From: CAVUCE01 sp963739985
Lineage (GTDB): Bacteria > Bacteroidota > Ignavibacteria > Ignavibacteriales > Ignavibacteriaceae
Length of the DNA stretch: 64,000 nt
Assembly (NCBI GenBank): GCA_963739985.1
Contig: CAVUCE010000008.1
Span: forward strand, 248,001 to 312,000
Direction: 5' to 3'
Positions 37,497 through 49,425 of this stretch are shown in pieces (within the stretch, counting starts at the first letter, position 1; the number at the start of each line of letters is the position of its first letter). A program made the position numbers and the translations under genes. The notes under the pieces were generated by a model, which made no database searches, was not told the DNA's origin, and worked only from the letters and a program-made list of their open reading frames with translations.

Positions 37497-40400
37497 TTAT
37501 GAAGAGCTGGTTTTCTTGAAATCTGAAGGAGAAGAGCCAAATTGTTTTTTGAATGCTCGCGAAAAATAAGCTTGATCGTTAAACCCGACTTTGTAACATA
37601 TTTCAGCTACACTTCCCGCATTCTTTTTTAACAAATCAGCTGCACGTTGTAAACGCAGAGATCGAATCAATTGTCCGGCCGGTTGATTAATTAAAGCATT
37701 TAATTTTCTGTTTAATTGAGAAACACTCATGTTAACTTTATCAGCAAGCTGATCAACACCAAAAAGTTCGTCCTCTATATTTGTTTCAATTATCTTAATC
37801 GATTTTTCAATGAATAACTTGTCTACTGATGTTGCATCGATCTCCGAAGGTTTTATAACAGTAGTTTGTTTAAATCTTTTTCTTAACTGTTTGCGTTGAT
37901 AAATTAAATTCTTAACTCTCACTTGAAGTTCCTTAGCACTAAAGGGTTTTGTCAAATAATCATCAGCACCGATTTCGAGACCTTCAATTTTATCATCCAA
38001 ACCAGCTTTTGCAGTTAATATTACAATTGGTATATGACTTGTCTTTTCGTTTTCTCTTATTAGATTACAGAACTTATAACCATCAATTTTAGGCATCATG
38101 ATATCTGTTATTATTAAATCCGGAATTACTTTTTGAGCTTTTTCAAGACCAACTTCGCCATTAATTGCCTCTTGAATTATATAATCATATCTTAACTGTT
38201 CACAAATATAAGCCCGAACATCAGCATTATCTTCCACAACTAAAACAATTTCCCTTGATGAAGTACCCTTTTCAGATTTCAAATTAGTAGCATCTTTATC
38301 ATCAATTATTTCAACATCAGATACCGATGTATTTTCAACTATAGCTTCAAAATCCTTTATTAGTGAATGTTCGTACTTGGCATCTTCTACAATTTGATTT
38401 TGAGCGTTCGCAATTCCAACGGCGGGAACCATTATAAGAAATTCAGTTCCACTTTCTTTAGAACTAATTACGGATATTTTCCCTTTATGCAGTTCAATTA
38501 ATTCTTTAGCCAAAGCTAATCCAATTCCGGAACCTTCATGTTCTCTTGTACCGGTTCCATCAACCTGATAAAATCTATCAAAAATAAAGGGAAGCCTTTC
38601 AGAGCTGATACCGCAACCGGTATCTTTTATACTTATTTCAACAAATGCAGAATCCCGATAATTAATACTAACACTAATTTCACCATTTGACGGAGTAAAT
38701 TTAAATGCATTTGAAAGCAGGTTATAAAATATTTTCTCCATCTTATCAGGATCAAATTCAACCGGAATACTAGCATACTGAGAAAAAAACTTTAATGTTA
38801 TTTTTTGAGACTCCGCAAGTGATTCGAATGAATAAAAAAGGCTTTTTAGAAAAGAAACAATATTATGTCTTTGAGCAATTAGTTCCATACTGCCGGCTTC
38901 AAGTTTCGACAGATCGAGTAATTGGTTAATTAATATTAGCAGGCGTTTTGCATTACGATTTGCCACTTGTAATTTTATCTTTTCCTTCATTGCAATGCCG
39001 GAACTCATTATGCTATCAATTTGTCCCAATATTAAAGTAAGCGGAGTGCGGAATTCATGAGAAATATTTGCAAAAAATTGAGATTTCAACTGATCAATAT
39101 GTCTTAGCGAATCTGATTCCACTTTTTCAAGCTTCAATTGATTCTTAAAAAAAAGTCTGTTCAATTCATAGTGCCTGATCATATATAAAATTGATAAAAA
39201 TAAGAATCCATAAATTATATAAGCCCACCAATTCATCCACCAGGGCGGTAAAATAATTAGCTTTATTGAAGTTCCTTTCTCATTCCAAATTCCATCATTG
39301 TTGGAGCCGATTACTTTAAAGAGATAATTTCCAGGAGATAAATTTGTAAACGTAGCAGAATTAATTCTACCGGAATAAATCCAATCATGGTTCAAGCTTT
39401 CCAATTTGTAAGCGTACTTATTATTTTGTGGAGCCGAAAAATCTAAAGCAGCAAAGTTTATCTGTATTAAATTATGATTATAAGGAAGAATTATTTCTCT
39501 TGAGTTAAAAGATGCTTTATCTTCACGTCCGTCTTTTGTTAAGTCATTTAAAACTTTGCATCCTGTTATAACTATGGGAGGCGGAAATGGGTTATCTTTT
39601 ATTCTTCCAGGAAAGAAATAATTAATACCGTTAATTCCTCCGAAAAACATTTCCCCGTTTTTACTGTTGAAATAAGCGCCGGTATTAAATTCATTACTTT
39701 GCAGTCCGTCAAGGACATCATAATTTTTGAAAATTATTTTACTGGTGTTAAACTTAGATAAGCCTCTGTTTGTGCTGAGCCAAAGGTTATTTTTATTGTC
39801 GCTAAGTATTCCATAAACAACATTATTCGGCAAACCGTCTTTAGTCGTAAATTGTTTAAATTTTTCTTCTTCAATATTAAATTTATTAATACCTCCGCCA
39901 TCAGTTCCAATCCATAAATACTTATCAGGATATTTTGGATCCGGGCATATAGATTTAATATAATTTTCATTTAAGCTTTGCGAATTTGAATCATTTTTAT
40001 TGAAGCGTTTAAATTTTTCTGTTTTTTCATAGAAACTTAAAAGTCCGTTTCTTGTTCCTATCCAAAACCTATTTTTAGAATCTTGATAAATACACGGTCT
40101 TATAACTTCGTTGTTTGTTGAAGAATTATCATAAGAATAATTTTTAAATACGCCTTTTTCAGCATCGATCAGTTTACTAAAATAGTTTTGAGTTAGTGTC
40201 CATAGACGCCCATTATTATCGATAAAAACAGAGTAAACTTCCGTTTGAGGAAGACCGGAATTATTGTTTTTGTTATAGCTAAATAATTTTGTTTTTTTTG
40301 TGCTGGGATTGTATTTATAAAGTCCGACTAATGTTGCAAACCAAATAATCCCGTCTTTTGCTTGAACAATTGACCAGGCTCCTGTATTTCCAAAATCTTC

Positions 40401-41660
40401 CGGATGATTTGAATTAGTTTCAAAGCTCTTTAGCTTTCCATTTTTTCTGTCCCATTTATAAAGTACTTCAGTACTAATCCAGACATCTCCTTCCCTATCT
40501 TCAAATATTGTTCTTACGCTAAATCCTGAGATACGAGAATTTTTATCAATGGCCCGTGTAAAAGTAGCAAATTGATTTGCTTTCGGATCATAATAATTTA
40601 TTCCACCGCCGACAGTTCCAATCCAGAGTATTCCGGTTCTATCGCTAAACAAACAGCCAATATTATTGTAACTTATACTATTAAGATTAACCGGGTTATT
40701 TCGAAAATATTTATATTTATTTTGTTGCGGATCAAATATCATTAACTCACCCGGAGTAGCTAACCAAAGCTTACCTTTTCCATCTTCAACTATTCCAACA
40801 ATTTTTCCCCATCCAAATCGAAAAACATCATATTGATGCGGATATAGTTTATATTTTCCATTTTCTCTTTCATATTTTACAATACCGCTTGGCGTTCCTA
40901 ACCAGAAAACTCCATTATTACTTTCATAAATTGAAGTAATCCCGTTATCTTCGTTAAAAGAAGGTGCAGTAGGATTTTTTGTGTCGATTCTAATTCTTTT
41001 AAAACTGTTATTTTGATAATTGAATTTATTTAACTCATTCGCATTACCAACCCATAAATTCTTTTTAGAATCTATTAACAAGCAAGAAATAAAATTACTG
41101 CTAATTCCGAATGGATTACTACTTACAATAAATTTTTTAATAATTGGTTTTGCATTTATTCCATTTGGAAATTTTAATCTAAATAATCCGTCACCATCGG
41201 AACCGACCCAAAAATGTCCTTCTTCATCCTTAACGATAGAAGTAATTTTACTTTGACTTAGTTTATTAGAATTACCTTCAATTAGATTAATATTAAAAAA
41301 CGTCTCTTTATTACGATCAAATACATTTAACCAGCCATCGTAAGTGCCTATCCAAATCATTCCCAGGTTATCTTCAAAAAGTGCGGTTACATAATTAGAT
41401 GAAATTGAATTTGAATCGGAATGATCATTTTGAAAAATTTTAAAAGAATAGCCATCGTATCGATTTAGACCATCCTTTGTACCAAACCACATAAAACCTT
41501 CTCTATCTTGCATCATAGCAAAAATAGCGTTTTGAGAAAGTCCGTCGTTTATGGTCAAATGTCGAAACCTAATATCTTCGGCGAAAGAATTTTGTGCAAA
41601 TATCCCGTTAGCAAAAAGCATTTGCACAAGAATCCAACTTAAAAATATTTTTATGCTCAT
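37497..41660 (-). CDS. Hybrid two-component system (HTCS) protein: propeller, Y_Y_Y, HisKA, HATPase, receiver, AraC
   Basis: 1387 aa. Signal peptide (NGIFAQ); a Reg_prop propeller to about 700 (FRHLTINDGLSQNAIFAMM start); Y_Y_Y 740-805 (NLSPGNYLFKVIGSNNDGIW); TM helix about 815-835; HisKA with H868 (FANISHEFRTPLTLILG); HATPase_c 965-1085 (NLLSNAFKFTP, DTGCGIS, GSGIGLALAKEL); receiver 1128-1250 with phosphoacceptor D1186 (ITDIMMPKIDG) and KPFS; and an AraC-type HTH over the last 100 residues (SVAEICYKVGFNDQAYFSRAFKKQFG). Known HTCS proteins bind oligosaccharides in the periplasm and switch on polysaccharide-use genes. It uses the same sensor half as the phosphatase receptors nearby, but with a transcriptional output. 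Its target is unknown; the GH16 and GH3 genes are candidates only by theme. Confidence 0.95.
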   Translation of the reverse strand: MSIKIFLSWILVQMLFANGIFAQNSFAEDIRFRHLTINDGLSQNAIFAMMQDREGFMWFGTKDGLNRYDGYSFKIFQNDHSDSNSISSNYVTALFEDNLGMIWIGTYDGWLNVFDRNKETFFNINLIEGNSNKLSQSKITSIVKDEEGHFWVGSDGDGLFRLKFPNGINAKPIIKKFIVSSNPFGISSNFISCLLIDSKKNLWVGNANELNKFNYQNNSFKRIRIDTKNPTAPSFNEDNGITSIYESNNGVFWLGTPSGIVKYERENGKYKLYPHQYDVFRFGWGKIVGIVEDGKGKLWLATPGELMIFDPQQNKYKYFRNNPVNLNSISYNNIGCLFSDRTGILWIGTVGGGINYYDPKANQFATFTRAIDKNSRISGFSVRTIFEDREGDVWISTEVLYKWDRKNGKLKSFETNSNHPEDFGNTGAWSIVQAKDGIIWFATLVGLYKYNPSTKKTKLFSYNKNNNSGLPQTEVYSVFIDNNGRLWTLTQNYFSKLIDAEKGVFKNYSYDNSSTNNEVIRPCIYQDSKNRFWIGTRNGLLSFYEKTEKFKRFNKNDSNSQSLNENYIKSICPDPKYPDKYLWIGTDGGGINKFNIEEEKFKQFTTKDGLPNNVVYGILSDNKNNLWLSTNRGLSKFNTSKIIFKNYDVLDGLQSNEFNTGAYFNSKNGEMFFGGINGINYFFPGRIKDNPFPPPIVITGCKVLNDLTKDGREDKASFNSREIILPYNHNLIQINFAALDFSAPQNNKYAYKLESLNHDWIYSGRINSATFTNLSPGNYLFKVIGSNNDGIWNEKGTSIKLIILPPWWMNWWAYIIYGFLFLSILYMIRHYELNRLFFKNQLKLEKVESDSLRHIDQLKSQFFANISHEFRTPLTLILGQIDSIMSSGIAMKEKIKLQVANRNAKRLLILINQLLDLSKLEAGSMELIAQRHNIVSFLKSLFYSFESLAESQKITLKFFSQYASIPVEFDPDKMEKIFYNLLSNAFKFTPSNGEISVSINYRDSAFVEISIKDTGCGISSERLPFIFDRFYQVDGTGTREHEGSGIGLALAKELIELHKGKISVISSKESGTEFLIMVPAVGIANAQNQIVEDAKYEHSLIKDFEAIVENTSVSDVEIIDDKDATNLKSEKGTSSREIVLVVEDNADVRAYICEQLRYDYIIQEAINGEVGLEKAQKVIPDLIITDIMMPKIDGYKFCNLIRENEKTSHIPIVILTAKAGLDDKIEGLEIGADDYLTKPFSAKELQVRVKNLIYQRKQLRKRFKQTTVIKPSEIDATSVDKLFIEKSIKIIETNIEDELFGVDQLADKVNMSVSQLNRKLNALINQPAGQLIRSLRLQRAADLLKKNAGSVAEICYKVGFNDQAYFSRAFKKQFGSSPSDFKKTSSS

Positions 41661-42277
41661 AAAAAGCCGAAATAATTAATAGTTTAAGCGAATAAATAAA
41701 GTTTATAAAGAATATTTTAAAAGAGGTGCGAAAGAAAGATGAGTGCCCTTTAGTGAGTTCAATATATTTCTTTTATTTGAATAGAACAAGATAAAAGAAA
41801 TAATTCCAACTACCTTTTTCTAGTTTGTAATCCGTATTTATAAGAAACATCTTTTCCGATTGTGAACACTTTGATCATGCAAGTCATTATCAATTATGTA
41901 TTTGAAACAAAGTATAGTATTAATATTTAAGTTTATAAACTAACTTTATACTTCTTAAAAAGTTGATAGCTAATTTTAGTAATGCTTTTACCATCTTGGA
42001 TATCATCATTTATAGCATATTACTTCAGCTGATACAAATCAGATTTTGAACAATTAGATGTTAATTGATTGATTTATTTCGGGTAAGGATCGGTGCATTT
42101 GTTTAGATGATATATTTATACCCTTGGAATAAAAAATAATTAATACTATCTTTTTCATAACAAAGAATTAGTTTTTGCGAATAACCTCTTAAATTGTCTA
42201 TTTACCGCCAAAAGCAGCATATAAACATTTTATATCAATTCGCTGATTTTTTTAACTTAATTTGAATTAATTTAAAC
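41661..42277. other. Divergent intergenic region
   Basis: About 617 AT-rich bases between the divergent HTCS gene and the 607-aa protein gene. No gene, hairpin or repeat that I can support. An AraC-type operator for the HTCS protein could lie here, but I cannot point to one. Confidence 0.4.
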
Positions 42278-44101
42278 ATGGTAAAACTGCACTCATTTCA
42301 CATCCCGGTAATGGGAATCGGATATACAATAGACACACCTTTAAAAGTATCTCAATACGGAATTGATTCAGTCATCTCTTTGGTAGATGACATACTACTT
42401 GAAAAATTGAGAAAAATGTACTGCTCAAGATATGAATTGCCCTACACAGAGATCTCTGACAAAAATGAAGATTTTAGAGCTAGAAGAATTACTTCTTACT
42501 TGAATTTGATGAATGAATTAGCGGAAAAGAAATTTGAAGAAGTCAAAAACTCAATTCTTGAAAAAGGTAACGCAATAAAAGAGTACTTTAGCTTGCTACC
42601 AGACTCTTCTGTTATAAAACAAGAATTCAAATCTCTAACAGAAAAATGTTTCGATCTTAATGAAATAAAGAATTGGGTGAAAGAGAACATTTCTAGAGGT
42701 AGTATTGATGTAAACATAATGACAAAGCTGGATAAAGAAAATTATAAGTTAAAAGAGAAATTACCCTTAGAATTCAACGACGCACATGCTGCTTTAAGAG
42801 GATATGCGAATAGTAAGTTGAGTTCTTCAATAATTTTTTCTGCCGGCATGAATCCAAGATTATATAGTTATTTAGAAAAGTTTGATGATTTCTATCCTGA
42901 TACTAATGGATATATAAAAAAGAAAATTGTATTAAAAGTTAGCGATTATAGATCAGCGCTTATACAAGGTAAATTTTTAGCTAAAAAAGGATTATGGGTT
43001 TCAGAATTTAGAGTTGAATCAGGATTGAATTGCGGCGGACATGCTTTTGCTACCGACGGATTCCTTCTGGGACCAATTCTTGACGAATTTAAAAATAAAA
43101 GAAATGACCTAAAACAGCTTTTGCATGAGATATTGATTAAATCTCTCTCTGATAAAAATCGGTATGCTCCGGAAAATATATTACCCTTAAAAATAACAGC
43201 TCAAGGTGGAGTTGGTACTGCAGAGGAACATCAATTTTTAATTGATCATTACAATTTAGATTCTATTGGCTGGGGTACTCCTTTTCTGTTAGTGCCTGAA
43301 GCTACAACTGTAGATAATGATACATTAAATAAGTTAATAGACGCTAAAGAAGAAGATTTATATTTAAGTAATATTTCTCCATTAGGAGTTCCGTTTAACA
43401 GTCTTAGAGGTAATACAAAGGATATAGAAAAACTTTCATTTATTGCAAAAGGAAGACCCGGAAGTTCATGTCCTAAAGAATTTGTAGCTATCAATAATAA
43501 AGAGTTTACCGAAAGAAATATCTGCACTGCTTCTCGCCAATATCAGTACCTAAAGTTAAAAGAATTGGAAAATGAAAATCTTTCGTTTGAAGAATATAAA
43601 ATTAGATATGAAAAAGTTGTTGAAAAATCTTGTATATGTGTCGGATTAGGAACATCCGCACTTATAGCTAACAATCTTGAAAATAAAACCGAAGGCGATG
43701 GAGTTTCTATTTGTCCCGGACCAAACATGGCTTATTTCTCCAAAAAGCTGAGTCTAAAAGAAATGGTTGATCATATCTATGGAAGGATTAATGTCTTAAT
43801 GGGCACTAACCGTCCCAATTTATTTATAAAAGAGCTTAGCATTTACATCAAATATTTAGAGGGTAAGATCAACGAAGTAAAAGCATCTATGACTGAAAAG
43901 CAAGCTAAATACTTTTTAGATTTTACAAATAATCTGCAAGAAGGAATATTATATTATCAGGCTCTTTTTGAAAATATGAAGGATCGGTTTCAAGATTCAA
44001 TATCTCTAATATTAGCAGAATTACAGAATGGCAAGCAAGTTTTGGATCAGTTAAAACTAGAACTAGAAGAATTTTCAATGGCTTTAGTTTCTGCCGAATA
44101 A
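42278..44101 (+). CDS. Conserved protein of unknown function (possible flavin/TIM-barrel enzyme)
   Basis: 607 aa with no signal peptide or membrane helix. Striking conserved-looking blocks: FHIPVMGIGYTIDTPLKV at the start, ESGLNCGGHAFATDG (245-261), ITAQGGVGTAEEH (306-318), GWGTPFLLVPEATTVDN (331-347), KGRPGSSCPKEFV (391-403), NICTASRQY (415-422), SCICVGLGTSAL (451-462) and SICPGPNMAYF (477-487). A C-terminal coiled region (500-600) follows. The glycine-rich blocks resemble FMN-binding loops of TIM-barrel oxidoreductases such as nitronate monooxygenase or glutamate synthase, and the cysteines (252, 398, 416, 452, 454, 479) could bind metal or a cluster. Both are inference. No SD is visible at the ATG. 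It stands alone between regulator and cargo genes. Confidence 0.85.
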   Translation: MVKLHSFHIPVMGIGYTIDTPLKVSQYGIDSVISLVDDILLEKLRKMYCSRYELPYTEISDKNEDFRARRITSYLNLMNELAEKKFEEVKNSILEKGNAIKEYFSLLPDSSVIKQEFKSLTEKCFDLNEIKNWVKENISRGSIDVNIMTKLDKENYKLKEKLPLEFNDAHAALRGYANSKLSSSIIFSAGMNPRLYSYLEKFDDFYPDTNGYIKKKIVLKVSDYRSALIQGKFLAKKGLWVSEFRVESGLNCGGHAFATDGFLLGPILDEFKNKRNDLKQLLHEILIKSLSDKNRYAPENILPLKITAQGGVGTAEEHQFLIDHYNLDSIGWGTPFLLVPEATTVDNDTLNKLIDAKEEDLYLSNISPLGVPFNSLRGNTKDIEKLSFIAKGRPGSSCPKEFVAINNKEFTERNICTASRQYQYLKLKELENENLSFEEYKIRYEKVVEKSCICVGLGTSALIANNLENKTEGDGVSICPGPNMAYFSKKLSLKEMVDHIYGRINVLMGTNRPNLFIKELSIYIKYLEGKINEVKASMTEKQAKYFLDFTNNLQEGILYYQALFENMKDRFQDSISLILAELQNGKQVLDQLKLELEEFSMALVSAE

Positions 44102-44517
44102 TCATTTTGCAATATAATTATCAGTAAGAAATAGATTAAAAACAGATAATAAATAAATCGATTATTAGTTATATATTTTTAAGTATCTGAACGTATTCAC
44201 ATTTCTATATTCTAATCTCCCTTTCAATTATTAGTTAAACCCTAAAAGTTTATTTAATACATTGTCTAAATTTATATTCACTTTGAATTCAGATTACTCT
44301 AACAATCATTCTACAATTACTGTGGTTTGTCAATAAATTTAAATATTTCTTTGAATATTAATCTGTTACCGGGAAAGCTAAGTATTGATATTTAAGGCAT
44401 TTAATATTAAGTTGAATTTAGATAAAATGCAGAGAGTAATTTTTCAGTTCATGAAATCTTTAATCTGCTTTATCTCTTACAATTTTCCGCGCTCTTCAAA
44501 TAATAGGGGATGTTAAA
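44102..44517. other. Intergenic region
   Basis: About 416 AT-rich bases between two plus-strand genes. I see no terminator or gene, only the AGGGGATG ribosome binding site of the next gene at its end. Confidence 0.4.
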
Positions 44518-47500
44518 ATGAGAAGCCTAATTTATAAAGGTATTATTGTTTTTACTTTTATTTCTTGTATAAAGCTATACCCGCAAAGAATTGTAAATAC
44601 CTGGACTCAAACAAAAGTCCAAGACTTTTCAAAAAATCAAATAACCAACTTAATAATTACCAACACATCTGACGGCGAAGTGATGCTTACTCCCCCGCTG
44701 ACAAAAACCGAACAGGATATTCAAGACAATTCTCTTTTTCGCTTTATCAAAAAAGACGCGGATGGAAATATTTATAGAACATGGGTTCAGGGAGGCAATA
44801 TTTTTGTCAAAAAATATTCGCCTGATGAAAATGAAATTACTCAAACTATTCAGGTAAACGAAGTAAACGGAATTGCCGGGCAAGGTGGGAAAAGTAGAAT
44901 TGCAGTTTTAAAAAATGGAACTTATATAGTTGTCTGGGCTGATCTGGGCTATAATACTGTTGAATCCAATGATAGAATGTATGGACAGGTCTTTAAAGAT
45001 GATTCTATTAAAGTAGGCGCAAATTTTAGAATAAATGATGCGCAAAATGCCTCCGGAGATTATCCCGTTGCTTATGCAAATGAAACGGATAATACTTTCT
45101 GGATTTTCTTTTCGCAAAGAAGATTAAATGAAGAAGTTAGAATTTATGCTTTGAAATATGACACTCTGGGACAAATAATTGGTGATAGTTTTTTGCTTAA
45201 TCAAAATAATCTAACTTTGGCAGAAAGTTCGCCGGACGTTACAAAATTTAAGAGCGGTTTCGCAGTTACCTGGGAAGGAACAAATCAAAACCTAATCAAA
45301 CAAGTAGATATTTATTTTAGATCATATAATTACGATGGTTCCCCGGCAAGTTCTATTCTAAAAATTAATGATGACAGCGGTGCACATGCTCAATTCCAAC
45401 CTGTAATTACTTCAGATGATGAAAACAATGTTTTAGTCGCCTGGGGTGATTCGAGAGAGGAATCATTAAATCCAACCGGTGTTGAATCTAATATTTACGG
45501 GCAATTGCTCAATTCAAATTTAGTTAAGATCAGAAAAAACTTCAGAATGAACAATCTGGGAAGTAACATCAGCATGTATCCTGATATCAGTTTTGAAGGC
45601 AGTGTGATACAATGTTCATGGACCACGTGGAATTCGGGAAATCAAATAAGTCAGACTTTTAAAAACTCCTGGGCATATCAGCCGTTTTATTCTGGAGAAA
45701 TGATTTCAACAATCTTCAGCGCAGGTTCTTCAGGCGCTATATTCAAAAATATTTATTGGACTGAAGTTTCATCGGAAAATTCTAATATAAAATTTCAATT
45801 ACGATCCGGTAAATCAATCCAAAGTTTAGAAAATTCAAACTGGTATGGTCCAACTTCTTCATCCGATTTCTACGAAAATAATACAAACGATTCTATTAAC
45901 CCGGTTCATGACGGAGAGAATTACCTGCAGTTTAAAGCAATTTTCAATTCAACAGACGCAAACACATCTACTTTAAAAGACATTAGTATTGATTACATTT
46001 CTAATGATACAATTCCGCCCGGCGCTCCTGTTAACCTTACTGCTGAAGCCGGACATTCATCCGTAATTCTCAAATGGGAAAAATCAAAAGATAATGATGT
46101 AATGGAATATTGCATTTACAGGGGAACTCAAGCTAAAAAGTATGACATAAATTGGAAAGAAGTAGTACCAAAAGATTCTTTGAGTTTTATTGATGAATCA
46201 GTAAAAAGCGGAACAAAATACTATTATGCCGTTACCGCCATGGATTCAGGACACAATGAGAGTGTTTATTCCAACGAAATTAACAGCATGCCGTATAGTA
46301 TAAATATTTATGTTAGTGTGAACGGAACCCCAAACGGAGACGGCTCGATTGGTAATCCGGCAAACTCTATCGATAACGGAATTAGTTTAGCTAAATACGG
46401 AGATACTGTAAAAGTATTGCCGGGAAAATATTCAGTTAATAATCCAATGCAAAAAGGCATTTCACTTATCGGAACAAATACTGATAATTGTATAATTAAC
46501 TCAGAAATTACAGCCGCGGATAAAATGGTTATTAGCAATCTTACTTTTACCAAAACCATTAAATGTAATAATGTTTCGCCGATAATTACAAAAAATATTT
46601 TTAGAGGTACAGGCAATAACGATGTCGCAATCCGATTAGAGAATGCTTCTTCGGCAGTTATTTCTAAAAACTTTATTACCAACTTTAACCTCGGAGTATT
46701 TGTACTAATCGATTGTACTCCGTTAATCAGAAATAATATTATTATTTGTACTGCAATAGGAATAGATTGCGGTAGTTTATCAGCCCCCACTATTATTAAC
46801 AACACTATCTTTGCCGATGATTACAGCTGTATCAGAGTAATTAGTATGGAAACTGCTATAATAAAAAATAATATATTAGTCGGACTTGATAAGACGAAAA
46901 CCTATGGATACATTAACCAGTTTACTAAAGATGTTACATTTCAATATAACAATATCTGGAACTCACCTCAAACTAATGTAGCCGGCACAGGTAATATTCA
47001 TGAGGATCCTATGTTCGTTAATGCCGATATTCAAGATTACAGATTGCAAGACGGATCGCCATGCAAAAATACCGGTGATCCGGGGGACACCTATTTAAAT
47101 ACCGATGGATCGAGAAATGATATGGGCGCATTCGGCGGATCTGATCCGATGATTATGAGTTCTGCAATTCAACTTAATAGGTCAATTTATATTTCAAAAT
47201 TATCCGCTTATCCTTCCGACACTGTCAGTGCTTTCGTCAGTTTAGATAATCCAAACGGTTTATTGAAATACAACTTTTCTTTCAATTACGATAATTCATT
47301 ACTTGAATTCGTCGGAGCAAAACTTACAGATGCGCTTAAAGATTTTAATTTAAATTACCTTCAAATTAACTCTAGTAAATTGAGCTTTAGTATTGCTGGA
47401 GATAATTCGGCAGCCACAGATCAGCAAAACATACTGGAAGTTCAATTTGTCGTAAACTCAAATGCTTCTTCCAATGATGCTTCTCCGCTCACGCTGAGCG

Positions 47501-49393
47501 ATATTTCATTACAAGACGTAAATCAAAACGATGTTATCATTAAGGGAATAAGAAACGGGGTTATTGTTGTTAATAATTTCGGTAACAGCCAAAATTTTAT
47601 TTATGTGGACTGCAATAATAATGGCACGCAAGACGGCAGTCGTAGGTATCCGTATAAGACAGTAATGCAGGCGATGAAACATGCCGTTGCGGGCGATACA
47701 ATTTTTGTTAGCGGCGGTGAATACAAAGAGGCTGTAACTTTCAAAGAAGGAATCAGTTTGATTGGTAGTGGAGCTACGGTTACTAAACTAACAAATACGG
47801 AATTTAAAACCGGGATAATTTTTGATCATATAAATAATGCTTTATTAAAAGGATTTACAATTTCAAAAGCTGAAAATACTCCTGGTGCTGATCCGTTGAT
47901 TGGATGCGAATCTTCTTCTCCGACTATTGAGAATAACTGCATTCAAGCAGAACCGGCTTTTGGAATGAGTGTAATACTTGCTCATGGTTCAAATGCAACT
48001 TTTAGGAATAATTATCTAAATAATGTTGATTTGAATATTACATCTTCTAATCCTCTTGTAGAAGATAATTTTATTTTGGGAGCAATGTTAAGAAGTGTTT
48101 CTTGCAGTGATACTTCAAAAGCAACTTTAATTCGCAACACATTTGTCGGGGCTGTGTATATATTGAGATCTAATCCTATAATCAGGAATAACAAATTTAT
48201 GTGCGATCCTTTAAGTCAAGCAGCCATAAATTTAAGAGAAGATTTCGACGTAGATTTCTCAAATAACATAATAACCGATTCTTCCAATTTTGGACAGGGG
48301 GTTATAATAAATAGCTCTAATAATATTTCTTTAATTAATAATACAATTTTAACTCACGGAAAAGGTATTACTGCCGATAACTCCGAAGCGGTTATTATGA
48401 ATAACATAGTAGCAGGAAATAATAACTACGGAATTCAATATTCAAGTTCTTCTAGGTTAGATTATAATGATTTCTGGAATAACTCTACAAACTATAATAA
48501 TAACGCTCCTGGCGCTAATGACATTTCCGCAAATCCTTTATTTGTGGATTCCGCCCGTCAGAATTTTCAATTAGCATTTAATTCTGAGTGTATTGACGCC
48601 GGAAATCCGGATCAAAAGTATAATGATTTGGACGGATCTAGAAATGATATTGGCTTTACAGGCGGGCCTTTTGCAGATACAAGTTTCATAAAAACTTTGG
48701 CAAGTTCTCTGGGCATTGATTCGGTCACTACTTCCCTTTCCGATACTGTTTTAATCAAAGTAAAAGGAAATAATCTGGCGGGAATCGCTCAGATGAATAT
48801 TAAATTATCTTACGATCCCGGCCTTTTGAAAATTATCAATGCAAACACCACATCAATTACCAAGACATTTTCTCTGGATAAAAGCGAAAATACTCCCGGC
48901 AGTATGAACCTAAATTTGGTGAGCAGTAAAGGAATAACTTCCGGCGGCGGAAATATTATTAATTTAAAAATTGTGGCTAATACAAATCATTCAACTGAGA
49001 CACAGCTTAGTTTTCAAAGTGCAGTGGTAAAAGATGCAAACACAAATCCAAGAGATGTAATAAATTTTAACAGCGGAATAATTAAAATTATGCCTTCCGG
49101 TATGAATGATGAAGGAAATAATATTCCAAAGAATTTTATGCTGCATCAGAATTATCCGAATCCGTTTAACCCGGTTACAACAATTAGATATGAATTACCT
49201 AAAGAAACTAAGGTTGAAGTTAAGATATATGATATTCTCGGCAGAGAGGTTTCAACTTTGTTTAATGGCTATGAAAAAGCGGGAGAACATGAAATAAAAT
49301 GGAATGCCTTGAATTTTGCAAGTGGAATTTATTTCTATTCCATAAGAGCAGGAGAATTTTGTTCAAACTAAAAAGATGTTACTTTTAAAGTAA
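44518..49393 (+). pseudogene. Giant T9SS cargo protein with FN3, two beta-helix and two cohesin-like domains; sorting signal frameshifted
   Basis: 1617 aa to the stop at 49371. Signal peptide at 1-23; an N-terminal propeller-like region 40-390; FN3 at about 499-590; right-handed parallel beta-helix 1 (597-880, starting IYVSVNGTPNGDGSIGNP); cohesin-like domain 1 (882-1025); beta-helix 2 (1027-1390, IYVDCNNNGTQDGS); cohesin-like domain 2 (1395-1520); T9SS domain from about 1535 (NYPNPFNPVTTIRY). The last residues read AGEFCSN-stop. Dropping one T from the T4 run at 49357-49360 gives AGEFVQTKKMLLLK with a stop at 49391-49393, the standard end of the sorting domain. As read, the product lacks its last T9SS strand and may not be secreted. 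SD AGGGGATG precedes the ATG. Confidence 0.85.
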
Positions 49394-49425
49394 TAATTTT
49401 TAAGCTCATAATTATGGGAAGTATA

